A DNA stretch of 64,000 nt. Origin: Defluviitaleaceae bacterium. GTDB lineage: Bacteria > Bacillota > Clostridia > Lachnospirales > WQUN01. Position numbers and translations under genes: made by a program. Shown here in pieces: positions 1-8,261 of this stretch. The stretch is taken from positions 1 through 64,000 of the forward strand of contig WRBD01000012.1 of the NCBI GenBank assembly GCA_009779835.1, read 5' to 3'. Position 1 is the first letter of the stretch, and each line of letters begins with the position of its first letter. The notes beneath the pieces were generated by a model that was not told the origin of the DNA, did not search any database, and worked only from the letters and a program-made list of their open reading frames with translations.

Positions 1-1
1 G

Positions 2-445
2 ACCAGTCACAGTTTTCCTTCACCGGGCATAGTCTACGCTTACAGAGCAGACGGACTTCGCCATTCGGGTTCGATAGTTTATACATCCACTACCACAACC
101 ACCTATGTTTGGAATGGCTCACATCCCGTACTCTCCGGCGCAGACATATTTCACAGAACTCCTGACGGACGTTTAATCCGAAGCCAGCAAAACGGCTGGT
201 ATCTTTACAACGCCCGTGGTGATGTCGTTCAGCGCACAGACAACAACAGGAATGTACTGCACTCCTACCGCTACTCCGCTTTTGGTATAGAACTTACCAC
301 GGCACACAGTTCAAACCGTTTCCGTTTTGCAGGGGAGTATTGGTGTCCAAACACACGATTATACTATTTAAGAGCAAGGAACTATAACCCTCGCGCGGGT
401 AGATTCCCAGCCGTGGTTAAATACTACCGGCAGGTGTGCGCTTGA
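2..445 (+). pseudogene. Rhs/YD-repeat protein, 3' fragment, truncated
   Basis: An open frame enters from the left edge and stops with TGA at 443-445. It carries the signature end of an Rhs core: YLYNARGDVVQ at about 200-235, then RFAGEYW and LYYLRARNYNPRAGRF ending near 413. In intact Rhs proteins this core is followed by a variable C-terminal domain, often a toxin. Here only about ten unrelated residues follow before the stop, so the toxin part is missing. The last ~78 bases overlap the 3' end of a minus-strand surface-protein gene, which fits a rearrangement junction near 405-420. Rhs proteins are secreted or surface polymorphic toxins. That this copy is non-functional is inferred from the abrupt end; the 5' part lies outside the window. 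Confidence 0.8.
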
Positions 446-2065
446 ATGTACGTCGGCTTGCTGAGAAATAGGTATATTTTGTACTGCGGTTCCACCGCCT
501 GTTCTGAAAGGGCCGGGCATGGTTATTCCGGGGTCATTGACTTGTGCGGCTAAAAGAACGTCCTGTGCGTTACCCATATAGTCAAATACTACGCTGTGAA
601 AACCTTCCATCCGCCATACGGCAGTTATGGTTGTGTTTGCCCTGATATGAGTACCCACAGGCGGAAACCAACCGTTAAATGTGTGCTCGGGACGCGAAAA
701 AGGCTGTGCAGGAAACCCTTCAACCATTCTTGGATATTCACGGTTATTAAGAGGGGCATTGGAATTTAACACATATGACTCTCCAATTAGTACCTCTTGC
801 GGAGCCGGAACAATGGGCCTTCTTGGATTATCGAGGTATCCGAAACTTCCGTCCGCAAGGTCAAACGTTACCCAAGCATGACCAGGCCGAGGGTTTTCAA
901 AGTGCCTGTCAAAATATACGCCGGTAAACGGAGGGTTGGGCAAAAACAATAGAAAACTGGGGCCGTTTGAGCCCGGGCCTACGTGTGGGACAAAGTGTCC
1001 GGTACAATCGGCGAAGTTACAGCGCCCATTATCGCCGAAATCGTTAGAACGCCAGCGAAGGGAGTCAACGTGAGTGCCGGGTGAAATGAAAATTTGGTTA
1101 ACAGTACCCGGAATACCCGAGCCGTTACCGGCACCGCCGCCGCCTATGCATGCGCCGTTGCCGCTGCCCGTTGCCGTTACATAACCGCCGGTAATATAGA
1201 TGGTACCCACAAGCCTTCCGCCGGCTCCGTGGTTGTTGTGGATAGAACCGCCTCCGCCTATACCTGCGCTTTGACCGGTACCGTATGCCCTTACTCTTCC
1301 TCTGTTAATGGTTATATTGTAGGCATTACCGCCGCTTGCACCCACTTCGGTGGGGCTTCCGCCGCCGATACCTGCCGCGCCGCGTACATTATTGCCGGGG
1401 TGCGCCCGTGTAAATGTGCCTTCAAAAGTACCCCGTTCAGCCGGTATTGCTAACTCGGTAAATCGGGTACCTCCTGCTTGTGCAGTAACACGCCCCCCGT
1501 TAATGGTAATATTACCGCTGTGTCCGCCCGCACCGCCGGCAGAGCCTCCCGCCGCTCCGCCTATGCCCGCACCGCCGCCGCCGGCTCTTAGGACGTTTGT
1601 ACCTCTGATAAACAAGTTTAAATCAGCACCGGTATTCAGTAGAATAGGTGTACTCGCAATAGCGGTTGTGGGAGAAGCACCTATCACCACATTATCCAGC
1701 TCGGCAGTGACATTGCCGTTAACCACAATACGATTTGTGGTGTGAGTAGTTTCCGGGTGCATTCTAATGATGACATTGGCACCGTTGTGTAATGTAAGAA
1801 CTCCGCCGCCGGCACCGGTAAATGACCAGCCGTTACCTGTAATGGTACCCGGTAAGGGCAGAAGAATTATCTCTGCCTGCTCCGGCTCTGGCAGAATATT
1901 AACGGATTCTGAGTAATCGGCAGGAACGTTATAGATTACGCTTGATTCTGTCTCAACGGCTTCGTCGGTGTTGCTGCCCTCAATGGCGAACAAGGGCGAG
2001 ATATTTGAAAAAATCATGATGATTGTTAAAATAAGAGCTGTGATACGTTTTTGTTGTTCTCTCAT
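368..2065 (-). CDS. Secreted surface protein with Gly-rich repeats and InlB-type B-repeat, 3' truncated
   Basis: The protein (about 565 aa) has a signal peptide: a basic start (MREQQKR), a hydrophobic stretch and a cleavage-like region after ISPLFA. I chose ATG at 2065 because GAAGGGA lies 8-9 nt upstream; a TTG at 2083 is also in frame. The middle holds repeated ITINGG/GAGIGGG units typical of right-handed beta-solenoid surface proteins of Clostridia. The segment HTFNGWFPPVGT...TTITAVW is an InlB B-repeat (Listeria-Bacteroides repeat). The last ~15 residues are the antisense reading of the Rhs core, so the natural C-terminus, probably further repeats and a wall anchor, is lost. Function is likely adhesion or surface display; this is inference from architecture. 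Confidence 0.75.
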   Translation of the reverse strand: MREQQKRITALILTIIMIFSNISPLFAIEGSNTDEAVETESSVIYNVPADYSESVNILPEPEQAEIILLPLPGTITGNGWSFTGAGGGVLTLHNGANVIIRMHPETTHTTNRIVVNGNVTAELDNVVIGASPTTAIASTPILLNTGADLNLFIRGTNVLRAGGGGAGIGGAAGGSAGGAGGHSGNITINGGRVTAQAGGTRFTELAIPAERGTFEGTFTRAHPGNNVRGAAGIGGGSPTEVGASGGNAYNITINRGRVRAYGTGQSAGIGGGGSIHNNHGAGGRLVGTIYITGGYVTATGSGNGACIGGGGAGNGSGIPGTVNQIFISPGTHVDSLRWRSNDFGDNGRCNFADCTGHFVPHVGPGSNGPSFLLFLPNPPFTGVYFDRHFENPRPGHAWVTFDLADGSFGYLDNPRRPIVPAPQEVLIGESYVLNSNAPLNNREYPRMVEGFPAQPFSRPEHTFNGWFPPVGTHIRANTTITAVWRMEGFHSVVFDYMGNAQDVLLAAQVNDPGITMPGPFRTGGGTAVQNIPISQQADVHSSAHLPVVFNHGWESTRARVIVPCS

Positions 2066-2172
2066 TAAGATGATTCCCTTCAAAAAATTTTGTGTCTGCT
2101 GCGCTATAATTGTTATATAGTAGTTTAATTAAAATTAACGAATCGCATTATTACAAAGAGAGGGTATATAAC

Positions 2173-3441
2173 ATGACATTAAATCAAGCAATGAATTTTA
2201 TTTACGGAACATCGTGGAAGGGCAGTGTTTTGGGGCTTTCGCGGATTAAAGAGTTAATGCGGCTGCTTGATGATCCGCAAAAGAAAATGAAATTTATACA
2301 CATTGCAGGAACAAACGGCAAGGGTTCGACGGCGGCTATGCTGGCAAGTGTTTTAGCAGAATCCGGATACAAAACGGGTTTGTATACGTCGCCGTATATT
2401 GAAAAATTCAACGAGATGATACAAATAAACGGAAAGTATATTTCCGGTAAAGAAATTATTACGCTAGTAGAGCATTTGAAAAAACAACAAATGTCAGACT
2501 CGCCAACCGAATATGAAATAATAACCGCGCTTGCGTTTTTGCATTTTTTTTGGGAAAAATGTGACATAGTTGTATTGGAAGTTGGAATGGGTGGGCGCTT
2601 GGATAGTACAAATGTGATAGAGACGCCGGAAGTTGCGGTAATTACGGCAATCGGGCTTGATCATATGGTGCAGCTTGGCGGCACGGTGGAAAAAATCGCT
2701 AGCGAAAAAGCTGGGATTATAAAAAAAGACGGCTTGGTTGTGTGTCATCCGCAGGTTGATACCGTTGAAAATGTTATTAGTGAAAAATGTATTGAAATGA
2801 ATTCTTCCGTAATATTTGCGGAAAGTGATTTAATTATGCTCGCAGAAGCAAAGCTTGACGGTCAAATTTTTAGCTACAAAGGACATGATAATTTAAAAAT
2901 TCCATTATTGGGCGAACATCAGTTACGCAACGCCGCTGTTGTAATCGAAACCGTGGGGATTTTGCGTTCACGTGGTTGGGATATTCCCAAAAGCGCGTTG
3001 GAAAACGGTTTACGCAAAACAAAATGGCTCTGCCGCTTTCAAGTCATACAAAAAGAACCCTTGTTAATAATAGATGTCGCGCATAATCCGCAGGGAATGC
3101 AAGTGACTTTGGAGACTCTTAAAAAAATATGTAACGGAAAAAAGCCGATTTTTATTTTCGGCGTTTTATCGGATAAAGATTATGAAAAAATGGTGGAATT
3201 ATTAATTCCGCACGCGAAGAAGTTTTATTTGGTAACACCCAAAAGCTCGCGTGCATTACCCGCAGTGGAGCTGGGAAAAGTTATTATCAAAAAAACATCG
3301 GTAGATACAACCGTTTGCGAAAGTTTGCAACAGGCTGTTAAATCCGCCGGGCAATCGGCGGAATCTACCGATGTTATTTGTGCGTTGGGTTCTCTTTCTA
3401 TGTTACAAGCTTTCCCCAAAATCTTCGCGGAATTTCGCTAA
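2173..3441 (+). CDS. folC: Folylpolyglutamate synthase / dihydrofolate synthase
   Basis: This Mur-ligase-family enzyme adds glutamate to (dihydro)folates using ATP, keeping the cofactor in the cytoplasm. The P-loop HIAGTNGKGST is near residue 40 and is the FolC form of the Mur ATP-binding loop. VLEVGMGGRLDSTN is the family's second signature, and VDVAHNP-like IIDVAHNPQG near residue 300 belongs to the C-terminal domain. Length (422 aa) is normal. The start at 2173 is preceded by AGAGAGGG; an in-frame ATG at 2110 would lengthen it by 21 residues lacking conservation. Its 3' end overlaps the convergent tryptophanase-like gene by 39 bp. Confidence 0.92.
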   Translation: MTLNQAMNFIYGTSWKGSVLGLSRIKELMRLLDDPQKKMKFIHIAGTNGKGSTAAMLASVLAESGYKTGLYTSPYIEKFNEMIQINGKYISGKEIITLVEHLKKQQMSDSPTEYEIITALAFLHFFWEKCDIVVLEVGMGGRLDSTNVIETPEVAVITAIGLDHMVQLGGTVEKIASEKAGIIKKDGLVVCHPQVDTVENVISEKCIEMNSSVIFAESDLIMLAEAKLDGQIFSYKGHDNLKIPLLGEHQLRNAAVVIETVGILRSRGWDIPKSALENGLRKTKWLCRFQVIQKEPLLIIDVAHNPQGMQVTLETLKKICNGKKPIFIFGVLSDKDYEKMVELLIPHAKKFYLVTPKSSRALPAVELGKVIIKKTSVDTTVCESLQQAVKSAGQSAESTDVICALGSLSMLQAFPKIFAEFR

Positions 3442-4851
3442 AAGTATTTCCGGCCAATTTGTTATTGGTTTCAAACGACCGAAGAAAAAGCGCAGTACTC
3501 GAGGCTCTTCTTCAAAGATTAGACCGTCGATTAGTTTTCTATTTTCGTAAAGCCATGTCAGACGGTCGGCTACATATTTTACTTGTGATAAGGTGAAAAC
3601 GCGTTTCGGGAACGCCAAACGAAGCAGTTCCATATGTGCCAAAGTTTCGCTGCCGTCGGGGTTACGTTGCTCGGAAAGGGTTCCGCGTTCCATTCCGCGA
3701 ACTCCGCTGCATAAATAAAATGCGGCGGCAAGTGCACCTGCTGGATATTTTTCTTGCGGGATATGTTCACAGAATTGTCGCGCGTCTACGTGGCAGCCCA
3801 AACCGCCCGGCGGCGTAACAACGGGTACGCCCTTCGCAAGAAGCTCATTGCACAAAACTTCAACGAAAATCGGTGTTTGACTTATGATGTCAATGTCCAA
3901 CGATTCTTGCAAGCCGATTGCCATTGCTTCCATTTCGCGTACCGACATCCCGCCGTAGGTTAAAAATCCTTCGTAAAGAGGAATCATTTCGCGCATTTGC
4001 ATGAACATATCGCGGTCGGATGTTAATATTCCGCCACCGCGTGCCGCGCCTAATTTTCTTGCGGAAAAATAAATTACATCCATTAGAGAACCAATTTCGC
4101 GGGTTATTTCTTTAATGTCGGTGTCTTTGAAATTGGGGTCCCGTGTTTTGATAAAATATAAATTATCGGAAAGAAGACTTGCGTCGTAAACCAAAGTAAG
4201 TCCTTCAGCGCGGCAAATTTTTGATACTTCACGCATATTTTCCATTGAAACGGGTTGTCCGCCAACAAGGTTTGTTCCCGCTTCGATTCGCACGAAGCAA
4301 ATATTGTCTTTGCCCAAACGCGCGATTGCTTCTTTTAATTTTTCGATATCAAGATTGCCCTTGAAGTCGAGGTCGCTTGTAATTTGCAAGCCTTCGTCTA
4401 TGATGATTTCTTCTATTTTACCGCCCAGCATACAGATGTGAGCCTTTGTTGTGGTGAAGTGGTAGTTCATTATCGCGGTGGAGCCGGGCTTTACCATGAG
4501 TTTTGCTAATATATGTTCGCAGGCGCGGCCTTGATGCGCGGGCAGAAAATATTCCATGTTAAACATATCCTGCAATACTTTTTCAAGACGATAATATGTT
4601 TCGCTTCCGGCATAGCTGTCGTCGGCTTGCAGCATTGACGCATATTGGTTTTCGCTCATTGCGTTTACACCGCTGTCTGTAAGCATGTCCAAAAAGATGT
4701 CTCTGTTGCGCAAAAGGAAAGTGTTATAACCGGCTTCCGCAATGCTTTTTGCACGATCTTCGATTGGGTTAAGGTACACGCGTTGCACCATGCGTACTTT
4801 ATGCATTTCTAAAGGTATGTTTTCCCCTGAAAAAAATTTTACGTTTGACAT
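3403..4851 (-). CDS. Tryptophanase / tyrosine phenol-lyase family PLP enzyme
   Basis: A 482-aa beta-eliminating lyase, close in length to TnaA and TPL. Such enzymes split tryptophan or tyrosine into indole or phenol plus pyruvate and ammonia. Visible landmarks are the N-terminal PFKIK-like substitute region, LPAHQGRACE (about 103-112), YDAS with D223 in the position of the pyridine-nitrogen aspartate, and the presumed Schiff-base lysine K266 in SARKLGAARGGG. That last motif differs from the SAKKD of E. coli TnaA, so substrate cannot be fixed; databases usually call such proteins tryptophanase. Its ATG overlaps the stop of the upstream GH5 gene as TAATG, so translation is probably coupled. The 3' end overlaps folC tail-to-tail. 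Confidence 0.8.
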   Translation of the reverse strand: MSNVKFFSGENIPLEMHKVRMVQRVYLNPIEDRAKSIAEAGYNTFLLRNRDIFLDMLTDSGVNAMSENQYASMLQADDSYAGSETYYRLEKVLQDMFNMEYFLPAHQGRACEHILAKLMVKPGSTAIMNYHFTTTKAHICMLGGKIEEIIIDEGLQITSDLDFKGNLDIEKLKEAIARLGKDNICFVRIEAGTNLVGGQPVSMENMREVSKICRAEGLTLVYDASLLSDNLYFIKTRDPNFKDTDIKEITREIGSLMDVIYFSARKLGAARGGGILTSDRDMFMQMREMIPLYEGFLTYGGMSVREMEAMAIGLQESLDIDIISQTPIFVEVLCNELLAKGVPVVTPPGGLGCHVDARQFCEHIPQEKYPAGALAAAFYLCSGVRGMERGTLSEQRNPDGSETLAHMELLRLAFPKRVFTLSQVKYVADRLTWLYENRKLIDGLIFEEEPRVLRFFFGRLKPITNWPEILLAKFREDFGESL

Positions 4852-5894
4852 TAATTTTTCCTCCCCAGTATTTCCACAAGTTCCTGCGAAATAGCTTCTC
4901 CATTTTCATCAATCGACGGAAAGTCCATGCGTTTATAAGTCCAAAGGGCACGGCCCATGCGGTATTTTTCAAAAATCACGTTGATATCTTTGATGTAGTC
5001 TATTCGGCTTTTTAAATCTGCAAGCTCGATTACGCCGTATTCGCCGCAGTATAATTCTTTGCCGTGTTTTTGGGAAAATTCAATCGCGGGGGCAAGTACT
5101 TTTTCAAGATAATTTATATCGAAAAACGTGGTTTCGTCCACAATCGGGTATTGGATGGGATTTTCCGACATAATAGGTTTTAAAATATCCAGTCCCATAA
5201 CTTTGCCGGGATATGGTTGCTCTATTCCGGTGTCTTTGAGTTCAATCCAGTATGCGCGTTGATGTGTTACATACATTGGCTCGTAGAAATGGAAATTATA
5301 CAGAACACGCGGGTTGTCCCAAATTTCCAAAGTTGAAAGCCCGGGAGCCGAATTATGATGTGGACCGCCCAGCAAAATATAACGGTTAGGGTCTATCGCG
5401 TGAATTGCTTCTATTGCGCGACGTGCGATTTTATTCCATGTGTCGCCGTGTGCGTCAACAATTTCGTTCATCAGTTCGAAAATTACATTGTCGCCCTCGT
5501 TTTTGTAGCGTTTTGCGAATTCTTCCCAAAGCGAAACAAAACGTTTTTGTGAGGTTTCGTTCGTGAAAAAATTATTTTCCTCGACAGTGTTGTAAAAGGC
5601 ATAGCCGGGTGCTTTATGAAGGTCAAGCACAAGATTTAACCCGGCCGCTTTGCACCATTTTAAAACATTATCAATTACCGCAAATCCTTCTTGCTGATAA
5701 ACAAAAGGCGCATCGTCGCTTTCCAAAACAGGATAATCGATTGGCAAACGAATATGGTCAAGCCCCCATGACGCGAGTTTTTTCATGTCGTCTTCTTTTA
5801 TAAATTCCGCGATATGTTCTTTTTCGTACTTGCATTGGGAAATCCATCCGCCAAGATTAATTCCCGAACGATATTTTTCAAATATTATTCCCAT
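4851..5894 (-). CDS. Glycoside hydrolase family 5 (cellulase-like), cytoplasmic
   Basis: A 347-aa (beta/alpha)8 retaining glycosidase. The acid/base is the Glu of ELMNE (E144 counting from ATG) and the nucleophile the Glu of LYCGEYG (E285). INLGGWI, IRLPIDYP, LDLHKAPG and YNFHFYEP are further GH5 landmarks. There is no signal peptide, so it probably acts on imported oligosaccharides or glycosides rather than on polymers outside. The ATG at 5894 has AAGGAG 6 nt upstream; a TTG two codons earlier is less likely. It is the first gene of a coupled pair with the tryptophanase-like lyase, an odd partnership that could indicate use of an aromatic glucoside. Substrate is not known. Confidence 0.85.
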   Translation of the reverse strand: MGIIFEKYRSGINLGGWISQCKYEKEHIAEFIKEDDMKKLASWGLDHIRLPIDYPVLESDDAPFVYQQEGFAVIDNVLKWCKAAGLNLVLDLHKAPGYAFYNTVEENNFFTNETSQKRFVSLWEEFAKRYKNEGDNVIFELMNEIVDAHGDTWNKIARRAIEAIHAIDPNRYILLGGPHHNSAPGLSTLEIWDNPRVLYNFHFYEPMYVTHQRAYWIELKDTGIEQPYPGKVMGLDILKPIMSENPIQYPIVDETTFFDINYLEKVLAPAIEFSQKHGKELYCGEYGVIELADLKSRIDYIKDINVIFEKYRMGRALWTYKRMDFPSIDENGEAISQELVEILGRKN

Positions 5895-5933
5895 GCGCAA
5901 CTCCTTTTTTGAATGTATTTTACCATAAAAATA

Positions 5934-6728
5934 TTAAAAAAGAAGTTTCACAGCTTCCGTAAAAATATTTTTTATTACGGGTTGCAAATGCGGAAGTTGT
6001 TCCAACAGTTGGCGGGCTTGTACACCGGAGTTTATTTCCATTACAGCAAATTCGCCGGACGCAAATTCTGCAATGTCAATTGACGCGAAGGTTATTCCAA
6101 TGCATTCGGCGGCGTGTGTTGATAAATTTTTCAGTTTAGCAATTTTTTCTTTATCAGAGAGGGAAATTTCAAAAGCAACCGCGCCTTGCGAAAGATTGTG
6201 CTGCCATGTAGATCCTTTTGCTTTACCATAGGCAAAGCAGGCATTGCCGTTTAAATAGAATACGCGGTATTCGTTTTCAATTTCGTGATATGGTGAAAGT
6301 GCGGCATCGGGGTTGTTTTGAAAAATTGCGTGGGCGGCTGTTTCAATCTCGGGCATTGTTTGGCATAGGTAAACATCTTGCCCCATTGTGCCTCGGTTTG
6401 GCTTTAAAACAACTTTGTTATTATATTTTTTGAAAAACTTTACGGCTCGTACCCACTCGCCGTCTTTTCCCGTAAAACCGCTGCGGCGAAGCGGATTACA
6501 CAAAAGTTCGTGGACTATCGCAGGGATTCCGCTTTTTTTTAGAAGCAAATAGCAAGCGGTTTTGTCGCAAGCAATACGGTCTGCCGCCGCAGAGTTCAAA
6601 TCCCAATACGCGCCGAAAATATGTCGAGAAACACCGTTTTTCGTAAGACGCGTTATATAATCAAAAGAAAGGCATTCAAACTGAATGCCTTCTTCTTTGC
6701 AAATTTCTTTTATGAAATTTTTATTCAT
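5934..6728 (-). CDS. ATP-grasp domain protein (YheC/YheD-like)
   Basis: A 264-aa protein with the ATP-grasp fold: a lid/lysine region VVLKPNRGTMGQDVYL near 105-120, an acidic metal-binding region IDIAEF (about 220), and the terminal EINSGVQARQL that matches the final Glu-x-Asn metal ligands of the family. ATP-grasp enzymes join a carboxylate to an amine or thiol through an acylphosphate. The closest fold group I recognise is the YheC/YheD spore-coat-associated family, but the substrate is unknown. Its ATG overlaps the last 8 nt of the upstream CDP-alcohol phosphotransferase gene, so the two are cotranscribed and probably coupled. Confidence 0.7.
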   Translation of the reverse strand: MNKNFIKEICKEEGIQFECLSFDYITRLTKNGVSRHIFGAYWDLNSAAADRIACDKTACYLLLKKSGIPAIVHELLCNPLRRSGFTGKDGEWVRAVKFFKKYNNKVVLKPNRGTMGQDVYLCQTMPEIETAAHAIFQNNPDAALSPYHEIENEYRVFYLNGNACFAYGKAKGSTWQHNLSQGAVAFEISLSDKEKIAKLKNLSTHAAECIGITFASIDIAEFASGEFAVMEINSGVQARQLLEQLPHLQPVIKNIFTEAVKLLF

Positions 6729-7305
6729 TCGTTGTCAGTTTTTCCCTTCTGAACCTGAGTGCTTCGCGAAGCCCGCAGATGTCGCGGTTTGGCTCCGGAA
6801 GTATCATGTTAATAATTATTTCTTCCGAGAGGAATAAGAACGCGTAAAGCCCCAGGAAAACTGCTAAAATGTTTACATCAAACCCCGTGATTGATATAAC
6901 CAAAGGGAACAAAAACGCAAGCATAGCACCGGCTTTCGCGCCGTATGTGTGCATCATCATAAGTTGTTTGTAGCGTATGTAGCCTACTATCATGCCTGTG
7001 CCTTTCATTACCACAATCATAGTAACAATGATTACAACAAGTATCGGATGCGGCCGGAGCGCGGGAACAATGCGGAAAATTCCGATTGCCGTAAATGTAT
7101 AATCCGCAATGCCGTCAAGGTTCGCGCCGAGCGGAGTTACCGCATTAAGTTTTCTCGCAATAGGCCCGTCAATCATGTCGGTTATGCCGGCCATTGTGTA
7201 AATTACAAGAAACAGCGGCGAAAGCGCGGTTATGAATAATAATGAAATCGCTAAAATAATTCGCGAGATTGAAAGTGTGTTCGGTAAGTATTTAATTATT
7301 CTCAT
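6721..7305 (-). CDS. CDP-alcohol phosphatidyltransferase family protein
   Basis: A 194-aa membrane enzyme that moves a phosphatidyl group from CDP-diacylglycerol to an alcohol (PgsA or PssA type). The whole family signature DxxDGxxAR-x8-GxxxDxxxD is present: DMIDGPIAR, then G, LDGIAD, at about residues 43-68. Several hydrophobic segments follow (about 10-35, 75-98, 125-165). Start ATG is preceded by GGAAGGA. Which alcohol is used cannot be read from the sequence; the genome would normally hold a separate pgsA. It forms an overlapping two-gene operon with the ATP-grasp gene. Confidence 0.85.
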   Translation of the reverse strand: MRIIKYLPNTLSISRIILAISLLFITALSPLFLVIYTMAGITDMIDGPIARKLNAVTPLGANLDGIADYTFTAIGIFRIVPALRPHPILVVIIVTMIVVMKGTGMIVGYIRYKQLMMMHTYGAKAGAMLAFLFPLVISITGFDVNILAVFLGLYAFLFLSEEIIINMILPEPNRDICGLREALRFRREKLTTNE

Positions 7306-7341
7306 TACGCTCGTCCTTCCGTCACATTTTTCACTAATATC

Positions 7342-7971
7342 TCATGTTTTGGCGTTATCGTCAATTGAAAAGCATTGGAAGCTTAGTGCGCATTCGTTGC
7401 ATCGGGGGCTTCGTGCGGTGCAAATTTTCCGCCCGTGAGTAATGGCTTGTTGATTATAAGGAATCCAATGTATTTCGGGCAGAATTTCCATTAATTCATG
7501 CTCGATTTTTACCGGGTCGGTATGACGCGTAATCCCAAGCCGGTTCGAGACGCGTTTAACGTGTGTATCTACTACTATGCTTGGAATTTTAAAGATATGT
7601 CCACGCACTACGTTGGCGGTTTTTCGCCCGACTCCGGGAAGTGCGGTTAGCTGCGAAATGTCGGAAGGGACTTCGCCGTTATGTTCGAACAAAAGTTTTT
7701 GCGCACTGCCCTGCAAATGACGCGCTTTGTTGCGGTAAAACCCTGTTTGAAAAACGGCTTTTTCAATCTCGCTGATATCTGCATCTGCGAAAGCCGATAG
7801 GGTAGGGAACTTTATAAACAATTCCGCTGTTACCGCGTTAACGCAATCATCCGTGCATTGTGCACTCAAAATAGTAGCAAAAAGCAATTGCCACGGCGTT
7901 TCATAATTTAAAAAACATTTGCCGTCGAATGGATAAAGTTCGTCGAAAATTCTTAAAATATCGGTAATCAT
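7342..7971 (-). CDS. nth: Endonuclease III, DNA glycosylase/AP lyase
   Basis: This 209-aa base-excision enzyme removes oxidised pyrimidines and nicks the abasic strand. The helix-hairpin-helix LPGVGRKTANVV contains catalytic lysine K117, and the catalytic aspartate is D135 in VVDTHVKR. Four cysteines, C184, C191, C194 and C200 (C-x6-C-x2-C-x5-C), form the [4Fe-4S] cluster at the C-terminus. Length is typical. It ends 37 bp from the divergent start region of the phosphatidyltransferase and has a weak GGGGTG ribosome site. Confidence 0.95.
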   Translation of the reverse strand: MITDILRIFDELYPFDGKCFLNYETPWQLLFATILSAQCTDDCVNAVTAELFIKFPTLSAFADADISEIEKAVFQTGFYRNKARHLQGSAQKLLFEHNGEVPSDISQLTALPGVGRKTANVVRGHIFKIPSIVVDTHVKRVSNRLGITRHTDPVKIEHELMEILPEIHWIPYNQQAITHGRKICTARSPRCNECALSFQCFSIDDNAKT

Positions 7972-8007
7972 GACTCGATTGTGTCACCCCTGTTTTCACA
8001 TGAATAT

Positions 8008-8252
8008 TTAATACATTTTTAAAAGCCGTTCTTTAAAATCTTCGTCCAAGATAGGGACACCCATTAAATCGCTTATATACATCAAGTATTCGACTTTTTC
8101 GGTGTATTCCTCATAAGAAACTTTAAATACATCCGTGGCTAACCATGAGTTAAACAAAACGAAAATAACTTGTGCTGCTTGCTTTAGGAATGGTAGAAAG
8201 TCCCGCGTGTAACACCGACTTCTTTTACAACATCTTCAACATTTACATTTCA
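8008..8252 (-). pseudogene. TetR-family regulator relic
   Basis: Two separated pieces of one TetR regulator can be read on the minus strand. Near 8190-8250 the frame gives VEDVVKEVGVTRGTFYH, the recognition half of a TetR helix-turn-helix, followed at once by a stop. In another frame, from about 8180 down to TAA at 8008-8010, comes a C-terminal helix region ending SDLMGVPILDEDF and KERLLKMY. The N-terminus and the ligand-binding core are missing, and the frames do not match, so the gene is dead. It lies directly downstream of the kinase gene and fills the otherwise empty stretch between kinase and nth. Confidence 0.65.
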
Positions 8253-8261
8253 CAATGTCAA

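Noticed and set aside
1094-1745. Plus-strand Pro/Ala-rich frames opposite the Gly-rich surface protein
   Set aside because: Produced by the repeated GGN codons on the other strand; no recognisable domain.
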